The translations under genes and the position numbers were made by a program. Source: Cyanobium sp. NS01 (GTDB lineage Bacteria; Cyanobacteriota; Cyanobacteriia; PCC-6307; Cyanobiaceae). From it: a DNA stretch of 64,000 nucleotides. This document shows, one piece after another, positions 1 to 8,264 of the stretch. The stretch is taken from the NCBI RefSeq assembly GCF_014280235.1, contig NZ_CP047940.1:1116001-1180000 (forward strand). The letters run 5' to 3'. A model generated the notes under the pieces. It did not search any database and was not told where the DNA came from. It saw only the letters and a program-made list of their open reading frames with translations. The stretch's first letter is position 1; each line of letters opens with the position of its first letter.

Positions 1-680
1 TGCTTCTCCAGCCCTGGCCGCAGCCAGTCGCTGCTATGGCTGCCCTGGACGCCGGTCTGGAACTCATGGGGAGGCCAAGACGTCGGACTCAATTGTCCAG
101 AGCTCAAGCTGCTCCAGTGTCCTGGGTTCCAGGATCAGCCGGCGGGGTGAACGCTTGCTGGGTCGTCTCTGGCCAGTCGAACCAACGGGTGCCCCAAGGG
201 GCAGGAAGGCAGCGTGAGACCAGCCCAGATCGGCGGCACGGAAGACGGCGTAAGGGGAGGCGATCGTCATTCTTCATGACGCGTAGTACGCACGTACTAG
301 CGATGAATCGGGTGACTGTCAACGGCCATGCGTGCGGCACATGGCATCGCCATGCCCCGGCTGAGCCGGGAGGGCGAGCGGCGATACGCAAAACTGATAG
401 ACCGCAGACTGGTGGTCGGGGCTCGCTGGGCCGGTCAATATCTGCTGATTTATCTGTTCGTGGCAGCGAAAGTGTGTTGACAGTTCCGAAGCACATTTGT
501 TAGGGGAGCGTTAGGCCCCAATGCATGAGGATTTCATGCTGATGCAATTATTCAAGGTGTAACCTGCAATGCCTTCAGATCCACCGTGATCGATCGTCAC
601 GAAGAGTAAACCGTGGTGACAATCACTCACGAAGTGCTCAGTCCTGGTTGAACTAGATTGAGGTGATGAGAGTGTGATGA
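1..680. other. gene-poor stretch
   Basis: I see no credible gene on either strand. Open frames of 68-155 codons exist, but their translations are Arg/Gly/Pro-rich shadows without recognisable domains. Two small inverted repeats stand out: 7-bp arms at 284-290 and 293-299, and 6-bp arms at 523-528 and 534-539 with a 5-nt loop. Base composition from about 480 to 670 is visibly more AT-rich than the coding DNA downstream, which suits intergenic or acquired sequence. The stretch is downstream of the glycine-repeat gene on the minus strand. Confidence 0.5.
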
Positions 681-1787
681 TTAGCCTAAGAAGGAGATGG
701 ATTCAAAGCCAATCACGGTCATGGTGACTCCTCCTTGGCTGAAGCGTGTTCTCCTTCCATTTTGGGATCGTGTGTAATCACTGGCAGTGCCAGGAAGAGA
801 GAGTCTGTCTCTACCGCTCTGGCCATTCAACGTGATATCTCCGAAGCCAAAAACTCTGTCATTGTCACCGCCAAGAAGCAAGGTGCCACCGCCTCCGAAG
901 CCTCCAACGCGCGCGTCAACCCTGTCGCGGCCACCACGCGTGTTGAGCTTGCCAGCTAAAAAGATGCCAAAACCCCGCTTGCCAGCCGAGCCTGTCTCAC
1001 CAGCCTGGCCTTGTGCGCCGAAGGAGCCAAAAAAACCACGAGGGCCAGAGGATCCTGATGACCTCCTAATGAACAAGGTTCCACTCAACCCACCCTGGCC
1101 CCCGCTACCACCAAAACCGCGATCGCCTCGGGATCCACCTGAGCCACTGAATCCTGCTGCACCCTGGTTGCCACCTAATCCGCCTCTGCCGATGATTCTG
1201 TCTGACTTGTTGCCGAGTTTGAGGCGACGGCCTTGGAAAATGATCCCGTTCCCGCCGTCCCCACCATCTCCGCCATCTCCACCATCTCCGCCCGCACCAC
1301 CATTGCCACCCCGACCTCCTCTGCCACCGTTACCTCCAACACCTCCAAGGGAGAAAGAAGTAGGAAAGGCGTTGCCTCCTGCACCTCCTGCACCTCCTCT
1401 TCCGCCACCCTGGCCTCTACCACCAAAGCCTCCAGATCCTCCATCTTGGCCAGCGCCACCGTTTCCACCAGTGCCTCTGATGACAAATCTGGAACGGGCC
1501 TTCCTCAATTGACGCCGTGCGATCGTCAGCCCGAAGGCTCCATTACCACCCGAGTCTCCATTTGTTCCGTCCCCACCATTCCCACCAGATTGTCCGGTGA
1601 ATCCAGTGCCGCCGGTGCCTCCATTCTTGCCGCTTGGAGAGACTATTAGTACCCCATTATCTCCTCTAAAACCCGTGAAGCCGCTAGATGCCCTTGAAAA
1701 GATTTGAAAGGAAAAACCTCGTGACCCATTGGTGCCTGCGTTTGCGCCGTCGGCTCCAGACTGGCCGGTATTGTTGAAACGCGGCAT
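681..1787 (-). CDS. glycine-rich repeat protein with RTX-like tail
   Basis: Encodes 368 residues from an ATG. Residues about 55-275 are dominated by GGx and GxxG triplets ([26 protein letters not shown]), resembling PGRS or collagen-like low-complexity proteins. The last 90 residues change character: they contain GGRDRVDARVGG, LLLGGDNDRVFGFGD and GQSGRDRLSLPG, then a beta-rich end with VIGFESISF. This is reminiscent of RTX-type calcium-binding beta-roll nonapeptides and their capping strand. No signal peptide is evident, as expected for a type I-secreted protein, but no transporter gene is nearby. The long open frame and consistent amino-acid bias argue that it is expressed rather than a chance frame. 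Function is unknown; a surface or extracellular structural role is inferred. Confidence 0.65.
   Translation of the reverse strand: MPRFNNTGQSGADGANAGTNGSRGFSFQIFSRASSGFTGFRGDNGVLIVSPSGKNGGTGGTGFTGQSGGNGGDGTNGDSGGNGAFGLTIARRQLRKARSRFVIRGTGGNGGAGQDGGSGGFGGRGQGGGRGGAGGAGGNAFPTSFSLGGVGGNGGRGGRGGNGGAGGDGGDGGDGGDGGNGIIFQGRRLKLGNKSDRIIGRGGLGGNQGAAGFSGSGGSRGDRGFGGSGGQGGLSGTLFIRRSSGSSGPRGFFGSFGAQGQAGETGSAGKRGFGIFLAGKLNTRGGRDRVDARVGGFGGGGTLLLGGDNDRVFGFGDITLNGQSGRDRLSLPGTASDYTRSQNGRRTRFSQGGVTMTVIGFESISFLG
1250..1295. repeat. 9-nt tandem repeat encoding Gly-Gly-Asp
   Basis: Inside the glycine-rich gene a 9-nt unit (ccaccatct and close variants) is repeated about four to five times in tandem, encoding consecutive GGD triplets on the minus strand. 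Such in-frame repeats can change copy number by slippage without breaking the frame. Confidence 0.6.
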
Positions 1788-2537
1788 AGACCCCAGGAAA
1801 GCACTATCGATACCTTCCTATCTGATCTCAGGCTGTTCTGAATGCTAAACGGAGTTTTAGTAGGATTTCTTATCATTTTTATTGGGCTGAGGGGGCAGGC
1901 TGCCACAAGGACTAGAGTCGCTTGAAGGACTAGGTGCAGGCCTCCTAACAGTGCTGAACTGCCGTCGTTACCAGTCCCTGCGGAAAGCAATGGGGCCGCC
2001 TGTGACGCCGGTGGCAGCGCTGCTACCTTCCCTGCAGCAGCCCATGCCCAACTGAGGTTCTGCCGCCAGTGAACTGGTAATGCAGGCTGCTGCAATTCCT
2101 GGTTGTTGATTGCCATGGGCCTTCCGCTGGCCGCATCTGCCAGGGTGTCAGCTACCCAGGGACAGGCCCCCTACAATGGGTTGTTGGAGTTCATCTTCTA
2201 TCCCCGGACGTTCAGCCCGAGGCCTAGGTAGATTTGCAGCACTGGGATCAGGCAATCACGATGCTCATGGACAAGTTCCCCGCCGCTTCGCCTCTCTGAT
2301 CACCCCTACCCGATCAGGTCACAGGCCTCGGGATTGAGCCCACGCAAAGGGACTCGGCCCTTGCTTGCAGCACAGGCCCGAGGGCAAACGGGTGTCGATC
2401 AGGATGCATGTGGGCAGGGGTTGCCGCTGAGGCGTCAGCCTGGACACAACAAGGCCAAGGACTTCTGGCCAGCAGTGGTTGACAGATCACCCTGGATCAG
2501 CCAGTGCCCGTCAGCCCTTCGCCTGGCGACGGTGCCA
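1788..2537. other. gene-poor stretch, possible gene debris
   Basis: No frame here has convincing coding character. On the plus strand a short frame from 2114 reads plausibly (PYNGLLEFIFYPRTF) and stops at about 2230. Another frame then gives LQHWDQAITMLMDKFP and stops at about 2302. The change of frame with stops suggests decayed coding sequence, but I could not identify a parent family. The AT content between 1800 and 1900 is higher than in the flanking genes. Confidence 0.35.
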
Positions 2538-2801
2538 TCAATCAGTGAGCACGTCCTCCCCTGGTTTCGTATCTCTTTCAACCTTGCCTCTGTTGGCAGC
2601 CGCAATGTCGCTGTCAACCTCCGCCGCCGGAGGCAGGTTGCGCTCCACCTGCACGAACAGCAGCCAGGCCAGGCCGCCGCTGACGCCGGTGCCCCAGTCG
2701 CCCCGCACCGCGGCGACGATGGCAATGGTGCTGGCCACGATGCGCAGGGCACGGATCCCGAAGCGGCCGATTCGATCGAGGGACTGCTGATTGAAGACCA
2801 C
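2538..2801 (-). CDS. small putative membrane protein
   Basis: 87 residues, GTG start. The middle holds two hydrophobic stretches, about residues 17-33 (ALRIVASTIAIVAAV) and 37-50 (GTGVSGGLAWLLFVQVE), separated by a short polar turn. This suggests a hairpin of two membrane helices or a peripheral amphipathic protein. The C-terminus is charged. It sits 52 nt downstream of another tiny gene on the same strand and probably belongs to the same transcript. Family not recognised. Amino-acid composition is natural, whereas the longer overlapping frames on both strands are Ala/Gly/Arg-biased shadows. Confidence 0.6.
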   Translation of the reverse strand: MVFNQQSLDRIGRFGIRALRIVASTIAIVAAVRGDWGTGVSGGLAWLLFVQVERNLPPAAEVDSDIAAANRGKVERDTKPGEDVLTD

Positions 2802-2853
2802 AGGTGTCCGAGCCGACTGGGGAGCCAGTCTGCTGCTGACCTGCCGGCCCCAT

Positions 2854-3009
2854 TCAGAACTTGCGCAGCTCCCGGCGCAGTGGTGGCGGCGCCCCCGCCG
2901 GCTCCTGGCGCAAGGGCTCCGAGCCCGGCAGCAGCGCCGAGGCCAGCACCGCCAGCACCAGCCAGGTGCTCAACCACGACCAGAAGCGTCTGACGCCTGG
3001 ACGACTCAC
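2854..3009 (-). CDS. 51-residue single-helix protein
   Basis: A short gene reads from GTG at 3009 to TGA at 2854. The N-terminus is basic (SRPGVRRFW), then a hydrophobic helix spans about residues 11-28 (SWLSTWLVLAVLASALL), and the tail is Pro/Arg-rich, ending LRRELRKF. The layout fits a type II single-pass membrane protein or an uncleaved signal anchor. It lies 24 nt downstream of the secreted protein gene that ends at 3034, so co-transcription is likely. No family recognised. Support comes from topology and context, not homology. Confidence 0.5.
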   Translation of the reverse strand: MSRPGVRRFWSWLSTWLVLAVLASALLPGSEPLRQEPAGAPPPLRRELRKF

Positions 3010-3033
3010 CCAGCCTGTCCCTGGCGACGCCCC

Positions 3034-3501
3034 CTACTCACAGCCCTTCACGGAAATCCGATAGCTGAAGCCCAGGGAGCCTGGGTGGTTGCTGGAGCCC
3101 ACACGGAAGTTCATCAGCCGGCTGCGCCGGCCCGGCACGGCCTTGAAGGGGCCGAACTCGCGGCCCTCGCCTGGATTGAACGTGGGCGTTTCATTGATCA
3201 CCTGCAGGTTGGCCCCATCGGTGAACACCATGAAACCCGCAATCGGGAACAGGGCCCGCTCCGTGGAGGCGGAGGTGAAGAAGAAGCGGTAGCTCTTGTA
3301 GTCGCGATCCACAACGAAATCGGTGTTCCAGTTGGTGCGGCCCAGGGCCCGGTCAGGACCGATCTGTTTGGCCACCACCGGATCGCCGCCCCCGCCCAGG
3401 GGCACCAGGAACCTGCAGCTGGCCTGGGCCGGGCTGAGCCCCGCCACAGCCGTGATCGAGAGGGTGGAGAGCATCGCAAGGCTCCCGCCAATCCAGGACA
3501 T
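3034..3501 (-). CDS. putative secreted protein
   Basis: 155 residues if started at ATG 3501. The frame stays open upstream, but that part is a shadow of the ferredoxin gene. The N-terminus looks like a Sec signal peptide: MSWIGGSLAMLSTLSITAVAGLS, with likely cleavage after AQA near residue 27. The mature part begins with Cys and is rich in beta-prone and aromatic residues (NWNTDFVVDRDYKSYRFFF). It ends with Cys two residues from the end, so a disulfide between the two termini is possible. It lies 23 nt downstream of the ferredoxin gene. Family not recognised; exported, function unknown. Confidence 0.7.
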   Translation of the reverse strand: MSWIGGSLAMLSTLSITAVAGLSPAQASCRFLVPLGGGGDPVVAKQIGPDRALGRTNWNTDFVVDRDYKSYRFFFTSASTERALFPIAGFMVFTDGANLQVINETPTFNPGEGREFGPFKAVPGRRSRLMNFRVGSSNHPGSLGFSYRISVKGCE

Positions 3502-3524
3502 AAAAAGGATTCGGAGCCTGAAAC

Positions 3525-3755
3525 CTACTGGAAGCCGCCCTGCTGCAACCCCGGCTTCTCCTCGGGCAGGATGGCGCCGTTGACGGGACACACCTGCAGG
3601 CAGATGCCGCAGTCGATGCAGGTGTCGAAGTCGATCCAGTAGAAGCCGGTGCCCTTGCTGTTGGCGCTCTTGCCGGGGTGGATGCAGGCCACCGGACAGG
3701 CATCGACGCAATCGGCCACCCCTTCACAGACGTTGGTGACGATTGTGTGGGCCAT
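3525..3755 (-). CDS. bacterial-type ferredoxin, two Fe-S clusters
   Basis: 76 residues with eight cysteines. The first set is Cys10, 16, 20 and 24 (CX5CX3CX3C). The second is Cys46, 49, 52 and 56 (CX2CX2CX3CP). The pattern and the sequences DCVDACPV and CIDCGICLQVCPV match the 7Fe/8Fe ferredoxin family, a small soluble electron carrier. Cys24 beside the first set resembles the extra cysteine of 7Fe ferredoxins, so a [3Fe-4S]/[4Fe-4S] or a double [4Fe-4S] content is possible. It lies just downstream of hisZ on the same strand. The electron partner cannot be told from context. Confidence 0.92.
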   Translation of the reverse strand: MAHTIVTNVCEGVADCVDACPVACIHPGKSANSKGTGFYWIDFDTCIDCGICLQVCPVNGAILPEEKPGLQQGGFQ

Positions 3756-3781
3756 CAGGACAGGCGTGACTGCGGCGGATC

Positions 3782-4972
3782 CTAGGGAGCCAGCCAGTGC
3801 AGTTTGGAGCAGGCCCGCTCGCGGGCGACCGCCTCAGCGGCGGCGTGGCTGCTGAATGGACTCGGCAGCAGTTCGGCCCTGATGGCGCTGCGGTGCAGGG
3901 CTTCGAGGCTGTCGAGGGCCTGGGCCAGCTGCTGCGGGGCGCCATAGGCCACCAGCTCGGGGCCGCTGCCGGGCTCGCTCAAGGCGCTGCTGCCCGCCCC
4001 CGTGGCCAGCAGCTCGCGCACGGCCTCCACATGGAAGGCGAAGCCCACGCCTGCGGCGGCCTGGCCCTCGCCGCTGAAGCGCCCCACCAGGGCGTCGTAG
4101 CGGCCGCCACCGGCGATCGCCACCGGGGCGTCGGGTCCCTGGCACACCAGCTTCAGCACCAGCCCGTCGTAGAGAGCGAAGTGGGGCTGGTAGGTGGGAT
4201 CGAGCTGCACCTCCACCCCGAGCCGCTGCGCCGCCGGGGTGACCACCGCCAGGGTGTGGCTGAGCTCTTCGAGCAAGGGGATCGGACCCAGCCACTGCTC
4301 CAGTTGATACAGCACCTGGGAGGCCTCGCCCCGCAGCCGCATCAGGGCGCTGAGCCGCTGACGATCGGTGCCCTGCAGCTGGAGCTGCTCCAGGGCGATC
4401 GGATCGAAGCTGGTGAGGGCGGCGCGGGCGGCTGCCCGCTGGGCGGCGGGCAGTTGTTGCAGCAGGGCGCCGAGCACGCCGTGATGCCCCACCAGCAGCC
4501 TCGGACTGTGCTCCAGGCGCAGACCGAGGTTGCCGGCTGCCGCCAGCAGCAGCCGGGTGAGTTCGGCATCGGCTGCCGCCGACGCTTCTCCCAGCAGCTC
4601 CACGCCGCTCTGCAGCTGCTCGTGGATGCGCTGCAGGCCGGAATCGCCCACGCTGCTGCGGAAGGTGCTGCCCTCGGTCCAGAGGCGCAGGGGCCTGGGG
4701 CGCTCGGCCATGCGGGTGCCGGCGGCCCGGGCGATCGAGGCGGTGAACTCAGGCCGCAGCCCGAGCGGCTCGTCGGCGGCGAGGCGCACCAACTCGCGGC
4801 CATCGATGCCCCCGCCGGCGGCCAGGGTGTCGAGCCGCTCGAAGCCGGGCGGCGCCACTTCCTGGTAGCCCCACAGCCGGTAGATCGCCGCCAGATCGGC
4901 ACAGATGCGTCGGTTGCGCTCCACCTGGCGCGGGTTGAGATCCCGGGCGCCGGCGGCGGGTTGCAGGGCCAT
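3782..4972 (-). CDS. hisZ: HisZ, ATP phosphoribosyltransferase regulatory subunit
   Basis: 396 residues, related to histidyl-tRNA synthetase but lacking its anticodon-binding role. HisZ pairs with short-form HisG to catalyse and feedback-regulate the first step of histidine synthesis. Evidence: the class II core with GLRPEFTASIAR (motif 2 region) and GGGRYDALVGRF near residue 290, plus a GVGFAF segment. The C-terminus is short, without a complete HisRS anticodon domain. A true histidyl-tRNA synthetase would be longer, with better preserved active-site motifs. The gene is 30 nt downstream of the inositol-phosphatase gene on the same strand. Confidence 0.88.
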   Translation of the reverse strand: MALQPAAGARDLNPRQVERNRRICADLAAIYRLWGYQEVAPPGFERLDTLAAGGGIDGRELVRLAADEPLGLRPEFTASIARAAGTRMAERPRPLRLWTEGSTFRSSVGDSGLQRIHEQLQSGVELLGEASAAADAELTRLLLAAAGNLGLRLEHSPRLLVGHHGVLGALLQQLPAAQRAAARAALTSFDPIALEQLQLQGTDRQRLSALMRLRGEASQVLYQLEQWLGPIPLLEELSHTLAVVTPAAQRLGVEVQLDPTYQPHFALYDGLVLKLVCQGPDAPVAIAGGGRYDALVGRFSGEGQAAAGVGFAFHVEAVRELLATGAGSSALSEPGSGPELVAYGAPQQLAQALDSLEALHRSAIRAELLPSPFSSHAAAEAVARERACSKLHWLAP

Positions 4973-5002
4973 GGAGGCAGGCGGTTGGAACGCCGCCCGA
5001 TC

Positions 5003-5926
5003 CTATGGAGCGGCCTGGGCGGCGGCCCCATCCAGCTCCGGAGCTCCGAAGCTGGCGCCGGTCAGGGGCCGACAGGCGGCCAGGCCCTCGATCAGGGCTG
5101 GCTGCAGGGCTGGAGCACAGGCGATCAGCCGGCCCTGCTCCAGCACCAGGGGCCCGCCGCCATAGCTGCTCACCCGCCCGCCGGCCTGCTCCACCAGCAC
5201 CACGCCGGCGGCCAGGTCCCAGGGGGAGAGGCCCCGTTCCCAGTAGCCATCCAGGCGGCCGGCGGCCACGAAGGCCAGGTCCACCGCGGCGGCCCCGCCG
5301 CGTCTCACCCCATGGGTGCGGTGGGTGAAGTGGGCGAACTCGGCGTAGTTGTTGTCGAGCCGCTGGAAGCGGTCGTAGGCGAAGCCGGTCACTAGCAGGG
5401 CGTCCTGGAGGCGCGCGCAGTCGCTCACCTGCAGCCGCTGACTGGAGCCCAGGCGCTGGTCGTCGCACCAGCTGCCCAGGCCCGGCGCGGCCCAGTAGAG
5501 CTCCTGCAGAGCCGGCACCGCCAGGGCGCCGAGCAGGGGTGTGCCCTGCCAGCACAGCCCCACTGAAGTGCCGAAGAACGGATAACCATGCGCGAAGTTG
5601 GTGGTGCCGTCGAGGGGGTCGACGCACCACTCGAAGCAGCCCTGGCCACTGCGGCGGCCGCTCTCCTCGGCCAGCACCCCGAACTCAGGCGTTTCCCGCT
5701 GCAGCAGGGCCAGCACGGCGGCCTCGGCGGCCAGGTCCGCCTCCGTGACCAGATCGCCACAGCGACCCTTTTCCCGCACCTGGCGCACGCGGCCGTACTT
5801 CTCGCTCAACAGGGCGCCCCCGGCCTCGGCAGCCCGCCGGGCCACCGCCACCAGGTTGTCCCGCTCGGAGGGCGTCAGGCCCGACTCGACCAGGGCCCGA
5901 TCGGAGGCCGCTGCGGGGCCGCTCAT
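5003..5926 (-). CDS. inositol monophosphatase family protein
   Basis: 307 residues of the Mg-dependent, lithium-sensitive phosphatase superfamily (IMPase/SuhB/CysQ/HisN-like). Metal-binding signatures are present: AEESG near residue 90, DPLDGTTNF near residue 107 and WDLAAGVVLVEQAGG near residue 238. The enzyme hydrolyses a small sugar or nucleotide phosphate. Because hisZ follows directly, a histidinol-phosphatase (HisN-like) role is a reasonable guess, as is inositol-1-phosphatase. Sequence alone does not decide. Its start overlaps the 3' end of the 2Fe-2S ferredoxin gene by 4 nt (ATGA), showing translational coupling. Confidence 0.88.
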   Translation of the reverse strand: MSGPAAASDRALVESGLTPSERDNLVAVARRAAEAGGALLSEKYGRVRQVREKGRCGDLVTEADLAAEAAVLALLQRETPEFGVLAEESGRRSGQGCFEWCVDPLDGTTNFAHGYPFFGTSVGLCWQGTPLLGALAVPALQELYWAAPGLGSWCDDQRLGSSQRLQVSDCARLQDALLVTGFAYDRFQRLDNNYAEFAHFTHRTHGVRRGGAAAVDLAFVAAGRLDGYWERGLSPWDLAAGVVLVEQAGGRVSSYGGGPLVLEQGRLIACAPALQPALIEGLAACRPLTGASFGAPELDGAAAQAAP

Positions 5927-6291
5927 TCCTCCTCCAGGGGCAGGCCGGGGCTCACCTGACCGCGGCCGAAGTGGCGGCCGAACTGGAGGTCGTAGACCTC
6001 ATCCTCATCCTGGGTTTCCACCTCCAGGGGGCCGATGGCCCGGGCCACGCAGAGCAGGCCGTAGCCGCGCTCGCGCAGTTCGCGCGACAGGCCCAGGGCT
6101 TCGCGGTGGTCGATCTGGCCGTTGAGCACCCGCACGGCACAGGCGGTGCAGCAGCCGTTGCGGCAGCTGAATGGCAGCGGATCACCCTGCTCCTCAAAAC
6201 TGCGCAGGATGTAGGCCCCCTCCGGCACCTGATGGCGGATGGTGCGTCCGCTCTGGCGCCAGTGGACGGTGATCGGGTAGGTCGTGGTCAT
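5923..6291 (-). CDS. 2Fe-2S plant-type ferredoxin
   Basis: 122 residues from ATG 6291; the frame extends upstream without plausible coding sequence. The cluster-binding loop is SCRNGCCTAC (CX4CX2C), with the fourth ligand in GLLCVA about 34 residues later. The N-terminal part forms the beta-grasp fold, and the acidic TQDEDEVYDLQFGRHF tail is typical of a cyanobacterial low-abundance ferredoxin distinct from PetF. It is a soluble one-electron carrier with unknown partner. The gene is divergent from tRNA-Ser (38 nt apart) and coupled by a 4-nt overlap to the downstream phosphatase gene. Confidence 0.9.
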   Translation of the reverse strand: MTTTYPITVHWRQSGRTIRHQVPEGAYILRSFEEQGDPLPFSCRNGCCTACAVRVLNGQIDHREALGLSRELRERGYGLLCVARAIGPLEVETQDEDEVYDLQFGRHFGRGQVSPGLPLEEE

Positions 6292-6329
6292 GCTGCTACA
6301 TTGCCACCTGAGTGCCCCATTTAGCCGCT

Positions 6330-6416
6330 GGAGAGGTGGCCGAGTGGTCGAAGGCGCAGCACTGGAAATGCTGTATAGGGGCAACTCTATCGAGGGTTCG
6401 AATCCCTCCCTCTCCG
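6330..6416 (+). tRNA. tRNA-Ser(GGA)
   Basis: An 87-nt cloverleaf can be folded by eye. The acceptor arms are GGAGAGG (6330-6336) and CCTCTCC (6409-6415), with discriminator G at 6416. The anticodon stem and loop include CTGGAAA, giving anticodon GGA. A long variable arm follows, as required for class II serine tRNAs, and the T-arm contains GGTTCGAATCC. CCA is not encoded. The GGA anticodon reads UCC and UCU codons. Confidence 0.95.
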
Positions 6417-6423
6417 CTTCCCC

Positions 6424-6446
6424 GCCAGCCTTTGTGCTGGCTTTTT
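6424..6446 (+). terminator. intrinsic terminator after tRNA-Ser
   Basis: A perfect 6-bp stem, GCCAGC (6424-6429) and GCTGGC (6436-6441), closes a 6-nt loop and is followed by TTTTT (6442-6446). It begins 8 nt after the tRNA. There is no T-run on the other strand, so it serves the tRNA rather than pstB. Confidence 0.85.
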
Positions 6447-6468
6447 CATGCTCGCCAAAAGGCTGGCT

Positions 6469-7296
6469 TCAGCCGAAGCGGCCGGTGACGTAGTCCTGCG
6501 TGGATTGCTGGGCTGGATTGTTGAAGATCTTTTCGGTTTCGCTGAACTCCACCAGATAGCCCACCTTGCCGGAGCCACCTGAAACCGCCTCGGCGTTGTA
6601 GAAGGCGGTGAGGTCTGCCACCCGCACGGCCTGCTGCATGTTGTGGGTCACGATCACGATCGTGAAACTGCGCTTGAGCTCATGCATCGTCTCCTCGATC
6701 TTGAGGGTTGAGATCGGGTCAAGGGCGGAGCAGGGTTCATCCATCAGGATCACTTCCGGCTCGGTGGCGATGGCCCGGGCGATGCAGAGGCGCTGTTGCT
6801 GGCCGCCGGAGAGGGCCAGACCACTCTCTTTCAATTTGTCCTTGCACTCATCCCATACCGCTGCCTTGCGCAGGGAGCGCTCCACCAGTTCATCCATGTC
6901 GCCCCGGTAGCCGTTGATGCGGGCTCCAAAGGCGATGTTTTCGTAGATCGTCTTGGGAAAGGGGTTGGGTTTCTGGAACACCATGCCGATGCGCCGACGC
7001 ACCTCCACCGCATCCACGTTGGGGGCGTAGATGTCATGTCCGTCGAACACCACGCGGCCCTTGAGGTGGCAGCCGGGGATCAGGTCGTTCATGCGGTTGA
7101 GGGCCCGCAGCACCGTGGATTTGCCGCAGCCGGAAGGGCCGATGAAGGCCGTCACCTTGCCGCGTGGAATGTCCATGTAGACGTTCTTCACCGCCTCGAA
7201 GCTGCCGTAGGAGATGGTCACGTTCTCCAGGGCCAGGCAGGTGTCGGGAGCGGAGGCCGGAGTGTGGGACATGCTGATCGTGCTGGCGGTGGTCAT
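6469..7296 (-). CDS. pstB: PstB, phosphate ABC transporter ATPase
   Basis: 275 residues. It powers high-affinity phosphate import through PstC/PstA. Walker [10 protein letters not shown] lies near residue 55, the signature LSGGQQQR near 165, and Walker [14 protein letters not shown] near 185. Family-specific features are [26 protein letters not shown] and the C-terminal [16 protein letters not shown]. The start may instead be ATG 7272 (MSHTPAS). The gene follows pstA by 34 nt. No pstS (periplasmic binding protein) gene is in this window. Confidence 0.97.
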   Translation of the reverse strand: MTTASTISMSHTPASAPDTCLALENVTISYGSFEAVKNVYMDIPRGKVTAFIGPSGCGKSTVLRALNRMNDLIPGCHLKGRVVFDGHDIYAPNVDAVEVRRRIGMVFQKPNPFPKTIYENIAFGARINGYRGDMDELVERSLRKAAVWDECKDKLKESGLALSGGQQQRLCIARAIATEPEVILMDEPCSALDPISTLKIEETMHELKRSFTIVIVTHNMQQAVRVADLTAFYNAEAVSGGSGKVGYLVEFSETEKIFNNPAQQSTQDYVTGRFG

Positions 7297-7330
7297 GGTG
7301 TTGGAGGTGCAGGGAAGAACCAGGTGGCGC

Positions 7331-8254
7331 TCAGGCGCGAGAGAAACTGGCGATCCAGCGGGCCAGCAGATTGGCCACGAGAATCATCATCACCAGCACG
7401 AAGGAGGCCGCCCAGGCCAGTTCGTTCTGGGCCTCGTAGGGCATGATCGCGAAGTTGAAGATCAATACCGACATGGTGGCAATCGGGTTGAACACCCCCT
7501 CCGGCCAGAAGGGTGAAAACAGAGCCGTGAAGATCAGCGGGGCGGTTTCCCCGGCGGCCCGGGCAATGCCGAGCACCACGCCTGTGGCGATGGGCGTGAA
7601 CGCCGCCGGCAGGGTGATGCGCATCACCGTCACAAATTTGGAGGCCCCCACGCCGTAGGCCCCCCAGCGCAGTTCCTGGGGCACGAGTTTGAGGCCCTCA
7701 TCGGTGGTTTTGATCACCGTGGGCAACATCAGGGTGGCCAGGGCGATGCCACCGGCCATGGCGCTGTAGCTCTGATCAAAGAAGATGCGGGTGGCCACCA
7801 CGATGCCGTAGACGAACACGCCGCAGATGATCGAGGGCACGCCGGCCAGCACGTCGTTGCCGAAGCTCACGAACTTGGCAAACCAGCCTCTCTGGGAATA
7901 TTCCGTGAGGTATATGCCACCGCCAACACCGATCGGCACCGCGATCAGGGAGGCGATCAGGGTCACCAGCATGGTGCCCAGGATGGCATTGCCGATGCCG
8001 CCGCCGTCCAGGCCAGGAGGGGGCGGCAGCTCGGTGAACATGCTGAAGCTGATCAGCCGGCCGCCCTGCAGGAGCACGTAGAGGATCACCAGGAACAGGG
8101 GGAGCACCGCCGTCAAGGCAAACAATCCGGCGATGCCGGTGCACAGCCGGTTGATCCTGTTGCGCTTCAGGGAGCGATCGAAAGTGAGAGGCCGCCTCGC
8201 AAAAAGGCTCTCTGTGAGCTCGCGTTCGTCGCGGGCGGTGGAGATGGTCGCCAT
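7331..8254 (-). CDS. pstA: PstA, phosphate ABC transporter permease
   Basis: 307 residues with six membrane helices. It forms half of the inner-membrane channel for phosphate together with PstC. The binding-protein-dependent permease loop (EAA region) is visible as [21 protein letters not shown] basic cytoplasmic N-terminus of about 35 residues precedes the first helix near residues 36-60. The gene starts 10 nt after pstC ends and is followed by pstB, the standard pstCAB order. Confidence 0.95.
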   Translation of the reverse strand: MATISTARDERELTESLFARRPLTFDRSLKRNRINRLCTGIAGLFALTAVLPLFLVILYVLLQGGRLISFSMFTELPPPPGLDGGGIGNAILGTMLVTLIASLIAVPIGVGGGIYLTEYSQRGWFAKFVSFGNDVLAGVPSIICGVFVYGIVVATRIFFDQSYSAMAGGIALATLMLPTVIKTTDEGLKLVPQELRWGAYGVGASKFVTVMRITLPAAFTPIATGVVLGIARAAGETAPLIFTALFSPFWPEGVFNPIATMSVLIFNFAIMPYEAQNELAWAASFVLVMMILVANLLARWIASFSRA

Positions 8255-8264
8255 GGGTGGGAAT

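Noticed and set aside
1230-1500. Short repeated DNA units that might suggest a CRISPR array
   Set aside because: Units are 9 nt, in frame and encode Gly-rich triplets. There are no regular spacers and no cas genes.
1646-2116. 156-codon minus-strand frame overlapping the start of the glycine-rich gene
   Set aside because: No recognised domain, atypical composition, and it overlaps a better supported gene.
2110-2310. Possible transposase remains (YNGLLEFIFYPRTF, then LQHWDQAITMLMDKFP in another frame)
   Set aside because: The pieces are too short and in different frames, and I could not tie them to one family with confidence.
3797-5395. 532-codon open frame on the plus strand opposite hisZ and the phosphatase gene
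   Set aside because: Gln/Gly/Ala/His-rich translation without domains. It is the antisense of two well supported genes in GC-rich DNA.
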